From: Clostridia bacterium | GTDB lineage: Bacteria; Bacillota; Clostridia; Oscillospirales; CAG-272 | DNA: 9,284 nt | Assembly: GCA_017420845.1 (NCBI GenBank) | Contig: JAFQOC010000289.1 | Span: 1 to 9,284, forward strand | Reading direction: 5' to 3' | Part shown: one piece after another, positions 1 to 6,964 of the stretch | Layout of the letters: every line of letters begins with the position of its first letter | Position numbering within the stretch: position 1 is the stretch's first letter | Position numbers and translations under genes: made by a program | The notes under the pieces: generated by a model | What the model saw: the letters and a program-made list of their open reading frames with translations, nothing else | Database searches by the model: none | What the model was told of the DNA's origin: nothing

Positions 1-39
1 CTCCGCCCCTGCACCCCGCCTTACCGCAACCCAACGCAC

Positions 40-60
40 CGATAAACCCAAATTTGATGC
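40..60 (+). promoter_or_regulatory. Shared upstream motif, copy A
   Basis: The 17-nt core GATAAACCCAAATTTGA (41-57) recurs upstream of three genes in this window: here, at 1372-1388 with one change, and at 8790-8806 without change. It contains the 8-bp palindrome CAAATTTG. The core ends 47 nt before the ATG at 104, the same offset as copy B has to the ATG at 1435. At 8789-8800 the same sequence forms the right arm of a hairpin, but here no matching left arm is present. It could be an operator, a 5'-UTR element or the remnant of a dispersed repeat; the sequence alone does not decide. Confidence 0.6.
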
Positions 61-103
61 ATTCGCAATCACTCAAAGCACATCAAATCCAAGGAGACCC
101 CCC

Positions 104-544
104 ATGCAAGATAAATTCATCATCCGCGATCTGGCCAAGCGCTACATGGAGCTGGCCACCTCCGAAAAGCAGATCAAGGCCAATAAGCGCATGAAGGATA
201 CCAACGATCTCAAAATAGTCCGTCCTCCCGTGCTGTTGGATGAGATCCCGTGGCACGAGCTTCACTGCGACGAGCTGAATCCCGTCTGCGAGGACGCCCG
301 CGCCCGCCATGCCGAGACCGTCCTGCGCCGCGCTCTGTACCAGAAGAAATACTTCAAGGCCGACCTCATCATGCCTGCCGAGTGGACGGTGCGTATGAGC
401 TACTCCATGAACCCCCTGGGGCTGAAGTCCGACGAGACCCGCGCCCACGGCAAGGGCATCGGCTACGCCGACGTTATGGCTGACGAGTCCTGTCTGGAAA
501 GGATCAATCCCCCCCGTACTGAAGGCTCATCCCGAGAACGATGA
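104..544 (+). CDS. URO-D superfamily protein, N-terminal fragment (frameshifted)
   Basis: This is the first third of a uroporphyrinogen-decarboxylase-like protein, a superfamily that includes heme-pathway HemE and many corrinoid-linked methyltransferases. AAGGAG at 91-96 lies 7 nt before the ATG. The fragment runs in normal family-like sequence (RRALYQKKYFKADL, then YADVMADE and ERINPP) to residue 137. It then leaves the family frame at a run of seven C (509-515) and stops at 542-544. Reading six C instead joins it to the 552-1304 frame as ...INPP-VLKAHPENDE..., giving one protein of 399 residues, a normal length for this subfamily. The last nine residues are therefore out-of-frame sequence. 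The gene is either disrupted, read by a +1 slip, or hit by a homopolymer sequencing error. Reaction and substrate are unknown. The gene neighbours (second URO-D, DUF2284, corrinoid activator) favour methyl transfer over heme synthesis. Confidence 0.8.
   Translation: MQDKFIIRDLAKRYMELATSEKQIKANKRMKDTNDLKIVRPPVLLDEIPWHELHCDELNPVCEDARARHAETVLRRALYQKKYFKADLIMPAEWTVRMSYSMNPLGLKSDETRAHGKGIGYADVMADESCLERINPPRTEGSSRER
509..515 (+). other. Seven-C tract where the reading frame breaks
   Basis: Seven consecutive C are read in the upstream frame as CCC CCC CGT. Removing one C, or a +1 slip on CCC-C, continues in frame into the 552-1304 open frame with family-like sequence on both sides. The rest of the gene shows no other lesion. 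Homopolymer indels are common sequencing errors, but C tracts are also natural phase-variation sites, and proline CCC-N codons are prone to +1 slippage. Sequence alone cannot separate these. Confidence 0.85.
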
Positions 545-551
545 AGCTAAC

Positions 552-1304
552 ATGGCCTACTTCACCGACCTCTTCGGGGACACCATGCCCGTCCGTCTGG
601 CGGGGGTGGATTATCTCTACTCCGCCTTCTGGGACGTGCTGACTCGCCTGCGCGGCGTGGAGCCCATCTTTGAGGATATGTACGACCGCCCCGAGTATCT
701 CCATGCCATCATGGAGAAGATGGTGGCCCGTACCACCGCCCAGCTGGACTTCATCGAAGACAACCTCCACGTGGATCCCCATATTCAAAATCTCCACTGC
801 ACTCCCGCCGCCGTGTCGGGGCTGGCGGAGGACGGTTTAAAGGCTACGTGGTATCGCGGTATGGCCCAGTCCTTCTCCAGCATCTCCCCCGCCATGTTCA
901 AGGAGTTCGAGCTGGACTATATCCTGCCTCTGGCCTCCCGCTTTGGGTACACCTACTACGGCTGCTGTGAGCCGTTGGACGACCGCATTGAGCTGCTGAA
1001 GACCATCCCCAACCTCCGCAAGATCGGCGTGTCCCCCTGGGCAAACCCCGAGCGTTGCGCCGAGCAAATCCGCGGGGACTACGTGGCCGCCCGCAAGCCC
1101 AATCCCTCCCACGTGGCCCACGACACCGATCCCGCCCTCATCCGCCGCGAGGCCGAGGAGACGGTGAAGGCCATGCAGAAGTACGGCTGTCCCATGGATT
1201 ACGTGCTGAAGGACATTACCACGGTGTCCGGCAAGCCCCAAAACCTCATCGTATGGGCTGAGACCGTCAGCGACGTGATGGACGAGTATTACGGTAAGGA
1301 TTAA
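552..1304 (+). CDS. URO-D superfamily protein, C-terminal fragment (frameshifted)
   Basis: This is the remaining two thirds of the protein that begins at 104. The first in-frame ATG is at 552, but no ribosome site precedes it, and family-like sequence extends upstream in this frame to about 513, so it is probably not an independent start. Visible landmarks are GDTMPVRLAGVDYL, SFSSISPAMFKEFELDY, YYGCCEPLDDRIELLKTIP, RKIGVSPWANPERCAEQIRG and DYVAARKPNPSHVA. These are typical of a large subfamily of URO-D-like proteins of unknown substrate. The Cys-Cys-Glu (residues 287-289 of the repaired 399-residue protein) lies about where MtaA-type enzymes carry His-x-Cys, but the late zinc Cys of MtaA is not evident (VLKDITTV in that area), so metal binding must differ or be absent. 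A palindrome and a second URO-D gene follow. Confidence 0.82.
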   Translation: MAYFTDLFGDTMPVRLAGVDYLYSAFWDVLTRLRGVEPIFEDMYDRPEYLHAIMEKMVARTTAQLDFIEDNLHVDPHIQNLHCTPAAVSGLAEDGLKATWYRGMAQSFSSISPAMFKEFELDYILPLASRFGYTYYGCCEPLDDRIELLKTIPNLRKIGVSPWANPERCAEQIRGDYVAARKPNPSHVAHDTDPALIRREAEETVKAMQKYGCPMDYVLKDITTVSGKPQNLIVWAETVSDVMDEYYGKD

Positions 1305-1313
1305 GACAAGACT

Positions 1314-1345
1314 TGTAGGGAACGACGCCCTCGTCGCTCCCTACA
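1314..1345. repeat. 32-nt intergenic palindrome
   Basis: Fourteen-base arms (1314-1327 and 1332-1345) are complementary except for one A/C pair, around the loop CCCT. The outer arms begin TGTAGGGA and end TCCCTACA. It lies 10 nt after the stop at 1304. No T-run follows on either strand, so it is not a canonical intrinsic terminator. A shorter hairpin (GGCG-TTCG-TGCC, 1346-1357) follows directly. It looks like a dispersed REP-type intergenic palindrome, perhaps protecting mRNA ends or acting as an attenuator between the two URO-D genes. Confidence 0.75.
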
Positions 1346-1370
1346 GGCGTTCGTGCCAACCGAAACACAG

Positions 1371-1391
1371 CGACAAACCCAAATTTGAAGC
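1371..1391 (+). promoter_or_regulatory. Shared upstream motif, copy B
   Basis: GACAAACCCAAATTTGA (1372-1388) differs from copies A and C by one base. The preceding CAGC matches copy C, and the following AAGCATTTTGCA resembles copy A (ATGCATTCGCA), so the similarity with copy A extends past the core. The core ends 47 nt before the ATG at 1435. This offset, identical to copy A, suggests a conserved 5' leader or promoter module in front of the two URO-D genes. Confidence 0.6.
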
Positions 1392-1434
1392 ATTTTGCAT
1401 TTCCCCATACCGACTGATAAACAAGGAGAAATCC

Positions 1435-2442
1435 ATGAACCGCAACATGAAACAATGGCTGTCCGATATGATTTCGGCAGACCGAAAGACCGCCTTACCC
1501 ATCCTCTCCTTTCCCTCGGTGTCTCTTCTGGGTGTCACCGTCCGGGAGCTGATCTCGGACAGCGATCGCCAGGCGCGGGGTATGAAGCTGGTGGCCGAGA
1601 GGGTCAATTCCGCCGCCGCCGTGTCCCTGATGGACCTGTCGGTGGAAGCCGAGTGCTTTGGGGCTACTGTCCGCGTGTCGGATGACGAGGTCCCCACCGT
1701 GGTGGGCCGATTGGTTGGCGACGAGGACGAGGCCGACGCCCTGGAGGTCCCCGCCGTGGGTACCGCCCGCTCGGGACTTTACGTGGAGTCCATCCGCAAG
1801 GCCGTAGAGATCATCACCGACCGCCCCGTGCTGGCGGGCATCATCGGCCCCTTCTCCTTGGCCGCCCGCCTCTTGGACGTCACCGAGATCATGATGGACT
1901 GCTACGACGAGCCGGATATGGTGCACACCGTGCTGGAAAAGTGCACCGCCTTCCTTATTGAGTACGCCAAGGCCTACAAGGCCGCGGGGGCGGACGGCAT
2001 CATGATGGCCGAGCCTGTGTCGGGGCTTCTCTCCCCCGCCCTGGAGGAGGAGTTCTCCTCGCCTTACGTCAGACAGATCGTGGAGGCGGTGCAGGACGAG
2101 CAGTTTATCGTGGTCTACCACAACTGCGGCGACAACGTCCTCCGCATGACCGAGTCCATCCTTTCCACGGGGGCGGACGCCTATCACTTCGGCAACTCCA
2201 TCGACATGGCCGATATGATGCAGAGGATGCCCGCCGACACTGTGGTCATGGGCAACGTGGATCCCGCCGGAGTTCTCCGTCAGGGGACTCCCGAAACCGT
2301 ACGGGAGGCGACTCTTGCCGTCATGGGCAAGTGCTGTTCCTATCCCAACTTCGTCATTTCCTCGGGCTGTGACATTCCACCCGCCACCCCGTGGGAGAAT
2401 CTGGACGCTTTTTTTGCCGCCGTGGAGGAATACTATGGATAA
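1435..2442 (+). CDS. URO-D family methyltransferase, MtaA/MtbA/CmuA type
   Basis: This 335-residue protein of the uroporphyrinogen decarboxylase superfamily most resembles methylcobamide methyltransferases, which move a methyl group from a corrinoid protein to a thiol or other acceptor. Motifs in order: VLAGIIGPFSLAARLL (about 133-148), GADGIMMAEPVSGLLSP (about 181-197), VVYHNCGDN (226-234), GADAYHFGN (about 244-252), VMGNVDPAGVLRQGTPETV and ISSGCDIPPATPWENL (308-323). His229-x-Cys231 with Cys312 matches the His-X-Cys-Xn-Cys zinc site of MtaA/MtbA. HemE does not use such a site, so heme synthesis is unlikely. AAGGAG at 1423-1428 sits 6 nt before the ATG. The stop overlaps the DUF2284 start, showing translational coupling. 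The corrinoid partner and final acceptor are not in the window. Confidence 0.85.
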   Translation: MNRNMKQWLSDMISADRKTALPILSFPSVSLLGVTVRELISDSDRQARGMKLVAERVNSAAAVSLMDLSVEAECFGATVRVSDDEVPTVVGRLVGDEDEADALEVPAVGTARSGLYVESIRKAVEIITDRPVLAGIIGPFSLAARLLDVTEIMMDCYDEPDMVHTVLEKCTAFLIEYAKAYKAAGADGIMMAEPVSGLLSPALEEEFSSPYVRQIVEAVQDEQFIVVYHNCGDNVLRMTESILSTGADAYHFGNSIDMADMMQRMPADTVVMGNVDPAGVLRQGTPETVREATLAVMGKCCSYPNFVISSGCDIPPATPWENLDAFFAAVEEYYG

Positions 2443-2992
2443 TAAGGAGCTTTTCGATAAACTCACCGGATTGGCCCTGTCCCTGGGGGCCTTTCGCGCC
2501 ACGGTCATACCCGTAGAGGACATGGAGACCGACGCCTCCTTCCGCGACCTCTGCGCCGCCAACGTCTGCGGCAACTACGGCCGCAACTGGATGTGCCCTC
2601 CCGACGCGGGAGACATCCGCGACCTCATGGCTGCTCTGCGTACCTACTCCTACGCTCTGGTCTACCAGACCGTTTCCGAGCTGGAGGACAGCTATGATTT
2701 CGAGGGCATGATGGAGGCCGGAGTGGCCCACAACAGGCTCATGATTCAGCTCCGTGAGAAGCTGAGCGCCGAAAATCTCCCCCGTGTCCTCCATCTGGGC
2801 GCGGGCGGGTGCCGCATGTGCGAGGTCTGCGCCAAGCGGACGGGAGAGCCCTGCCGCCACCCCGATCTGGCCGTGGCGTCCCTTGAGACCTACGGCGTCA
2901 ATGTGTCAAAACTCGCTCCCACCGCAGGAATGAAATACATCAACGGCAAGGATACCGTGACCTACTTCGGCGCGGTGCTGTTCGATCTGTAA
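2435..2992 (+). CDS. DUF2284 cysteine-rich metal-binding protein
   Basis: The product is 185 residues long. The ATG at 2435 lies inside ATGGATAA, overlapping the previous stop by 8 nt. GGAGGA at 2424-2429 gives a 5-nt spacer, and the longer upstream reading into the previous gene is not credible. Two cysteine groups mark the family: Cys40-x4-Cys45 with Cys54 in NYGRNWMCPP, then GGCRMCEVCAKRTGEPCRHP with Cys126, 129, 132 and 140. The C-terminus carries the usual family ending (SLETYGVNVSKL, INGKDTVTYFGAVLFDL). DUF2284 proteins are predicted Fe-S or metal-binding proteins without an established reaction. I recognise this type from corrinoid methyltransferase neighbourhoods, which fits the coupling to a URO-D methyltransferase here. 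No signal peptide or membrane segment is visible, so it should be cytoplasmic. A redox or metal-handling role for the methyltransferase is inference. Confidence 0.85.
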   Translation: MDNKELFDKLTGLALSLGAFRATVIPVEDMETDASFRDLCAANVCGNYGRNWMCPPDAGDIRDLMAALRTYSYALVYQTVSELEDSYDFEGMMEAGVAHNRLMIQLREKLSAENLPRVLHLGAGGCRMCEVCAKRTGEPCRHPDLAVASLETYGVNVSKLAPTAGMKYINGKDTVTYFGAVLFDL

Positions 2993-3007
2993 GAGCGTCA
3001 GAGATAC

Positions 3008-3103
3008 TTCTTGAAAGTCTTCTCGCTTCGCTCTGCGCAGGCTTGTCCTCGGCAAACATTTCGAAGCCTTTTCCCGAACCCCTTCGTTAAAAGCCCTCAA
3101 GAA
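3008..3103. repeat. About 96-bp intergenic element with inverted ends
   Basis: The segment starts TTCTTGA (3008-3014) and ends TCAAGAA (3097-3103), and partial complementarity continues inward for several more bases. A second inverted pair lies inside (AGGCTT 3039-3044, AAGCCT 3064-3069), and a local CTCGCTTCGCTC is nearly self-complementary. It fills most of the gap between the DUF2284 stop and the secreted protein. No protein-like coding or T-run terminator is seen. It could be a small non-autonomous repeat or a structured RNA; no flanking target duplication is evident. Confidence 0.5.
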
Positions 3104-3159
3104 TCCATCAAAAAACCAATAGTGGAGCGCAATCGCGGATTCACTTCAAGGAGCAAACC

Positions 3160-6100
3160 ATGAAACTATACAAGCGTATCGCCGCCGCCGCGCTGGCGGC
3201 TCTCATGCTGGCGGGCTCTGCCGTTGCCGTTCCCGTAACGGTCACGGCCGCCCCTCCCTCCTCCTATAACGGAACCCCTATTACGGAGCACAAGGGCGGA
3301 TATGATTACGGCTTTTCCAAGCGTACCGTGATTACCCGCAGCTACGATTTCTCCATGGATCGGATGAACTACTACGCCGGCGATTCCGCCATCGTCATGG
3401 GACGTTCCGCGGGACAGATCGTGGACGGTGCCATGACGACCCAGGAGGGCAAGGATTTCATCTTTGGCTCTGCCGTTTGTCTGGGCGACCAGTACGGCCT
3501 GGAGGATGGCTACCTCTCCTTTGATCTGAAGCTGACAGGCGGCACCGTGTACCTCGGTGTCCGTACCTCCCGCACGGCTGCGGATCATACCAAGCGCGGT
3601 ATCTGGTTCACCTTCGACGGCGGAGATTCCATGCGGATCTATGAGCCCGAGTGCGGCTTGGAGGCTACCGTTCCCATGTCCGTTTCCCTGGCCGAGGCCA
3701 AGAAGATCACCCTCCACGACGGCGTGGATACCCTGACCCTGACCGCCGGGGAAGCCGTGATCGCGTCGGTCAAGTATACCGAAGAGGGCTATCTCGCCAT
3801 CTGCGACGGAAGCGGGGCTGTCAAGGCCGAGACGGACAAGTGTGAGTTGTATCCTACCGGCTACTTCTCCCTGCATATGGACGATCTCGCGGGTTACGTG
3901 GACAATGTGGTCTTCACAAACGTAGAAGAGAAGTGGGAGATTCCCACCGCCGAGAGCATTCGCACCATTGACTACTCCACGTGGACGGCCACCGACGATC
4001 TCGACCGCACGGTTGCCGACAACGCCAAGGCAGGCGACCCCAAGGAGAACCGCTACGTGGGCCTGTTCTACTTCCTCTGCTGGGTGGGCGCAGGCGTACA
4101 CGTACAGGACAACACCAAGCTCTATCTGGAGATGGGTGCCCAGAACGCCATTCAGTATATTGATCAGCACGGCGGCGAGGCCTACTGGGCCGAGCCCTAC
4201 TTCGGCTACTACCGCAATACCGATACCTGGGTCTACCGCAAGCACGCCTACATGCTGGAGCAGGCGGGGGTGGATTTCATCTATCTGGACGTTTCCAACG
4301 CCGAGGTCTTTGTCCCCGGTCATATTGCCCTTTTTGACACCTGGCTGGAAATGCGCCGCGAGGGCATCGACACTCCCCAGATCGTTTTCTTCAACGGCGA
4401 TAATGCTTCCACCTTCCAGTCCAACATGAAGACTCTGTTTACCTCGGTCTACTCCGAGGCAAACTGGGACAAGTACAAGGAGCTGTTCTTTGAGTGGGAG
4501 GGCAAGCCTCTGACCTTCGGTAACTACTCCGGTCTTTCAGGGGACGTCAAGAAGCTCGTGGACGAGAAGTTTACCGTCCGCGGAAGCTGGGCCTGGGTCG
4601 ATCAGAATAATTACTGGCCTTGGCTCCAGGAGTACATCTACAGACCCGAGTCCTCGGCCCGTAAGGTCGAGCTGCAGAACGGAGGCTGGGGACGTGACGC
4701 CAAGGGCAGATACGAGGCTCTGGGCGTGGCGCTGGGTCACCATCCCACCTCCGGTAAGGGGCGCAGCTTCGTCAACGGCCGTCAGCCCAACAACGGTAAG
4801 GGTGATATGGGGTTCTCTTCGGTGGAGCAGGCAAAGCTGGGTCTGGGCTTTGAGTCCCAGTTTGGCGCGGTGAGCTACCTCGTTAATGAGCGCGTCAAGG
4901 AGGACCAGCCCTTCGTCATGATGATCACGGGCTGGAACGAGTGGATTGCCGGTTGCTTCCACGCGGACACCGACCAGAACATGGCCGGTACCACCGCCAA
5001 GTGGTACTACGTGGATCAGTTCAATTGTGAGTTTTCCCGCGACGGAGAGCCCATGCGCAATCAGGATGGCTACGGCATCGGTGATAACTACTACTATCAG
5101 ATGGTGGACTACATCCGTCAGTACAAGGGTATCAATGCTACCCCCGCGGCTGACCACCAGACCTCTCTGAACATCTACGACCTGTCCGAGTGGGATGCCA
5201 TCGAGATGGCCTACATGGATTCTGTTTACGACATTGAGCACCGCAATACCATATCCTACGATGCTGACTTCCGTTACATCAACAATACCGGCCGTAACGA
5301 CTTTGAGTACGCCAAGGTCTCTCAGGACGAGGACAACCTGTACTTCCTGGTCAAGACTACCCACGATCTCATCATCGACAACAACACCGAGTGGATGAAC
5401 CTCTACATCAACGTGGATGGCGACAACGCTACCGGCTGGGAGGGTTACGACTATATTCTGAACCGTGATCGCGACTCCTTCGTGGTCACCGTGGAGAAAT
5501 TCAAGGGTAACACCTTTGAGTCCGAGGTGGTGGGCGGCGCTTACTACTACACAGAGGGCGCGTACATGACGCTCCGCCTCTCCAAGGAGCTGCTGGGTAT
5601 CAGCGGTAAGGTGGACAAGATGATCTTCAAGTGGGCGGATAATTCGGTGGACAACGGCGATCCCATGGCCTTTATGGATCTGGGCGATACCGCCCCCGAT
5701 AACCGTTTCGGCTTCCTGTACATCTGTGAGGATTACACCACCGGGCCCGTGGCCAAGACGGTTCTGACCTCCGACGCGGGCAAGGCGGCCGCCAACGGCT
5801 CGGTCGTGGCGCAGCCCGACGCGGACATGAACATCAAGATTGAGGACGTCAAGATCGACGTGCTGTACAGTATCGACGATTATCAGGTCGCCAAGAGCGT
5901 ACAGGATACGCCCATGGCCGAGCAGTTCCAGCTGGTGGGCGGTACCTCTGCCTCCTCCTGTATGATCATGAAGGGAACGAACGGTAATTTCCTGCGGCTT
6001 CAGGGCTATACCGACCTTCGCACGTGGAACGACGTGGAGGGCTCCTATGAATTCTCCGCGGATATGCACATGGTGGACTACGGAAACAGCGCGGTCTATC

Positions 6101-6948
6101 TCCGCGGTGAGATGCCCGGTGCCTACGCTCCCAAGAACCCCGCGAACTTCAACGTCGACCAGTCGTTCCCATACTATGAGTGGGACTGGTATGCCGAGAA
6201 CGGCGGCAAAACGTACGGCGGCTCCTCCACCGCCGGCTCGGGCATCGGACTCTATCCCGAGCCCAATGCCATCACCGTCCGCGTTAAGCGTTACGCCGAG
6301 GACGGTCTGGGCGTGGCCTCCGCCTCCTATAAATTCCCCTACGGCGGCAAATTCCAGCCCGACGCTGACGGCTGGTTCAAGCTCCGCGCCGTGGACGACG
6401 GCTCTACCCTGTCCATCTACTTCAACGACACCCTGATGTGCTCGGCCAAGCTGTACGAGCCCGGTGTGATCTATGAGAGCGACGGTACGGGTCAGGAGTA
6501 TTACGGTAAGGTCGTGCTGTGCGACGCCAACGGTCAGGAGGTGCTGACCGTGGAAAAAACCCGCGTCAACTCCGCCGGCTCCCAGATCGCCTTCACCACG
6601 AGATCCCAGACCATGGAATTTGACAACGTCTATATCGCCTACGAGTCTCAGGTCTTCGAGGGCGGCCGCGTGGAGACCGCTTTGGGCGGAGACGCGGGTG
6701 AAGTGGACTACAGGCCCGATCAGCGGTTGGTCGCCACCTTGAGCATGGGTAAGGCTCCTGGCTACACCGAGGACGGCACTGTCTCCGAAAACGACGGCGT
6801 AAACACTCCCTCAGAGACCTCTCCCGAACCCTCCGAGAGCGAGACGCAGACCACAGGCAAAAAGGGATGTAAGTCGGTTCTCCTGTCCCCCGCTCTTCTG
6901 ATCCTGATGGCCGCGTGCTGCGTCCTCTATCGACGGAAGGATGGATAA
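3160..6948 (+). CDS. Secreted, membrane-anchored multidomain putative glycoside hydrolase (WNEW barrel)
   Basis: This 1262-residue surface protein starts at ATG 3160 with AAGGAG at 3148-3153. Residues 1-31 form a signal peptide (KRIAAAALAALMLAGSAVA, then VTAA). Residues ~45-265 look like a beta-sandwich (LamG/concanavalin-like). Residues ~295-660 form a barrel-like core: GLFYFLCWVG (301-310), YWAEPYFGYY (342-351), AGVDFIYLDVSNAEVF (369-384), RGSWAWVDQNNYWPWLQ (from 474), GRSFVNGRQ (534-542), TGWNEWIAG (590-598), DQFNCEFSRDGEPM (619-632). This pattern matches an uncharacterised bacterial family that recalls GH99/GH71-like and WbsX barrels. Where GH99 has a second Glu three residues after NEW's Glu, this protein has Ala597. 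Residues ~668-860 resemble a CBM9/DOMON sandwich, and ~870-1200 another ConA-like module. A Ser/Thr/Pro/Glu linker (~1208-1232), GKKGCKS and a membrane segment (~1239-1257) ending RRKDG anchor it. The substrate is unknown; the enzyme class is inference. Confidence 0.8.
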   Translation: MKLYKRIAAAALAALMLAGSAVAVPVTVTAAPPSSYNGTPITEHKGGYDYGFSKRTVITRSYDFSMDRMNYYAGDSAIVMGRSAGQIVDGAMTTQEGKDFIFGSAVCLGDQYGLEDGYLSFDLKLTGGTVYLGVRTSRTAADHTKRGIWFTFDGGDSMRIYEPECGLEATVPMSVSLAEAKKITLHDGVDTLTLTAGEAVIASVKYTEEGYLAICDGSGAVKAETDKCELYPTGYFSLHMDDLAGYVDNVVFTNVEEKWEIPTAESIRTIDYSTWTATDDLDRTVADNAKAGDPKENRYVGLFYFLCWVGAGVHVQDNTKLYLEMGAQNAIQYIDQHGGEAYWAEPYFGYYRNTDTWVYRKHAYMLEQAGVDFIYLDVSNAEVFVPGHIALFDTWLEMRREGIDTPQIVFFNGDNASTFQSNMKTLFTSVYSEANWDKYKELFFEWEGKPLTFGNYSGLSGDVKKLVDEKFTVRGSWAWVDQNNYWPWLQEYIYRPESSARKVELQNGGWGRDAKGRYEALGVALGHHPTSGKGRSFVNGRQPNNGKGDMGFSSVEQAKLGLGFESQFGAVSYLVNERVKEDQPFVMMITGWNEWIAGCFHADTDQNMAGTTAKWYYVDQFNCEFSRDGEPMRNQDGYGIGDNYYYQMVDYIRQYKGINATPAADHQTSLNIYDLSEWDAIEMAYMDSVYDIEHRNTISYDADFRYINNTGRNDFEYAKVSQDEDNLYFLVKTTHDLIIDNNTEWMNLYINVDGDNATGWEGYDYILNRDRDSFVVTVEKFKGNTFESEVVGGAYYYTEGAYMTLRLSKELLGISGKVDKMIFKWADNSVDNGDPMAFMDLGDTAPDNRFGFLYICEDYTTGPVAKTVLTSDAGKAAANGSVVAQPDADMNIKIEDVKIDVLYSIDDYQVAKSVQDTPMAEQFQLVGGTSASSCMIMKGTNGNFLRLQGYTDLRTWNDVEGSYEFSADMHMVDYGNSAVYLRGEMPGAYAPKNPANFNVDQSFPYYEWDWYAENGGKTYGGSSTAGSGIGLYPEPNAITVRVKRYAEDGLGVASASYKFPYGGKFQPDADGWFKLRAVDDGSTLSIYFNDTLMCSAKLYEPGVIYESDGTGQEYYGKVVLCDANGQEVLTVEKTRVNSAGSQIAFTTRSQTMEFDNVYIAYESQVFEGGRVETALGGDAGEVDYRPDQRLVATLSMGKAPGYTEDGTVSENDGVNTPSETSPEPSESETQTTGKKGCKSVLLSPALLILMAACCVLYRRKDG

Positions 6949-6952
6949 ACAA

Positions 6953-6958
6953 AAGGAA
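6953..6958 (+). promoter_or_regulatory. Ribosome binding site choosing the activator start
   Basis: AAGGAA ends 6 nt before the ATG at 6965. The alternative ATG at 6941 lies in ATGGATAA overlapping the previous stop, but the purine run GGAAGG touches it directly, which is too close. The 6965 start is preferred. The choice matters little for the protein, since only eight polar residues differ. Confidence 0.6.
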
Positions 6959-6964
6959 ACAGAT

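Noticed and set aside
1..39. Tail of an upstream gene
   Set aside because: The C-rich stretch is too short to assign a frame or product.
1435..2442. HemE (heme-pathway uroporphyrinogen decarboxylase)
   Set aside because: The His-x-Cys...Cys zinc site and the DUF2284/corrinoid activator context fit the methyltransferase branch of the superfamily.
4537..6069. Long - strand open frame (510 codons) opposite the secreted protein
   Set aside because: It is a shadow of a GC-rich gene: low-complexity Val/His/Gly-rich translation with no family motifs, while the + strand has signal peptide, domains and ribosome site.
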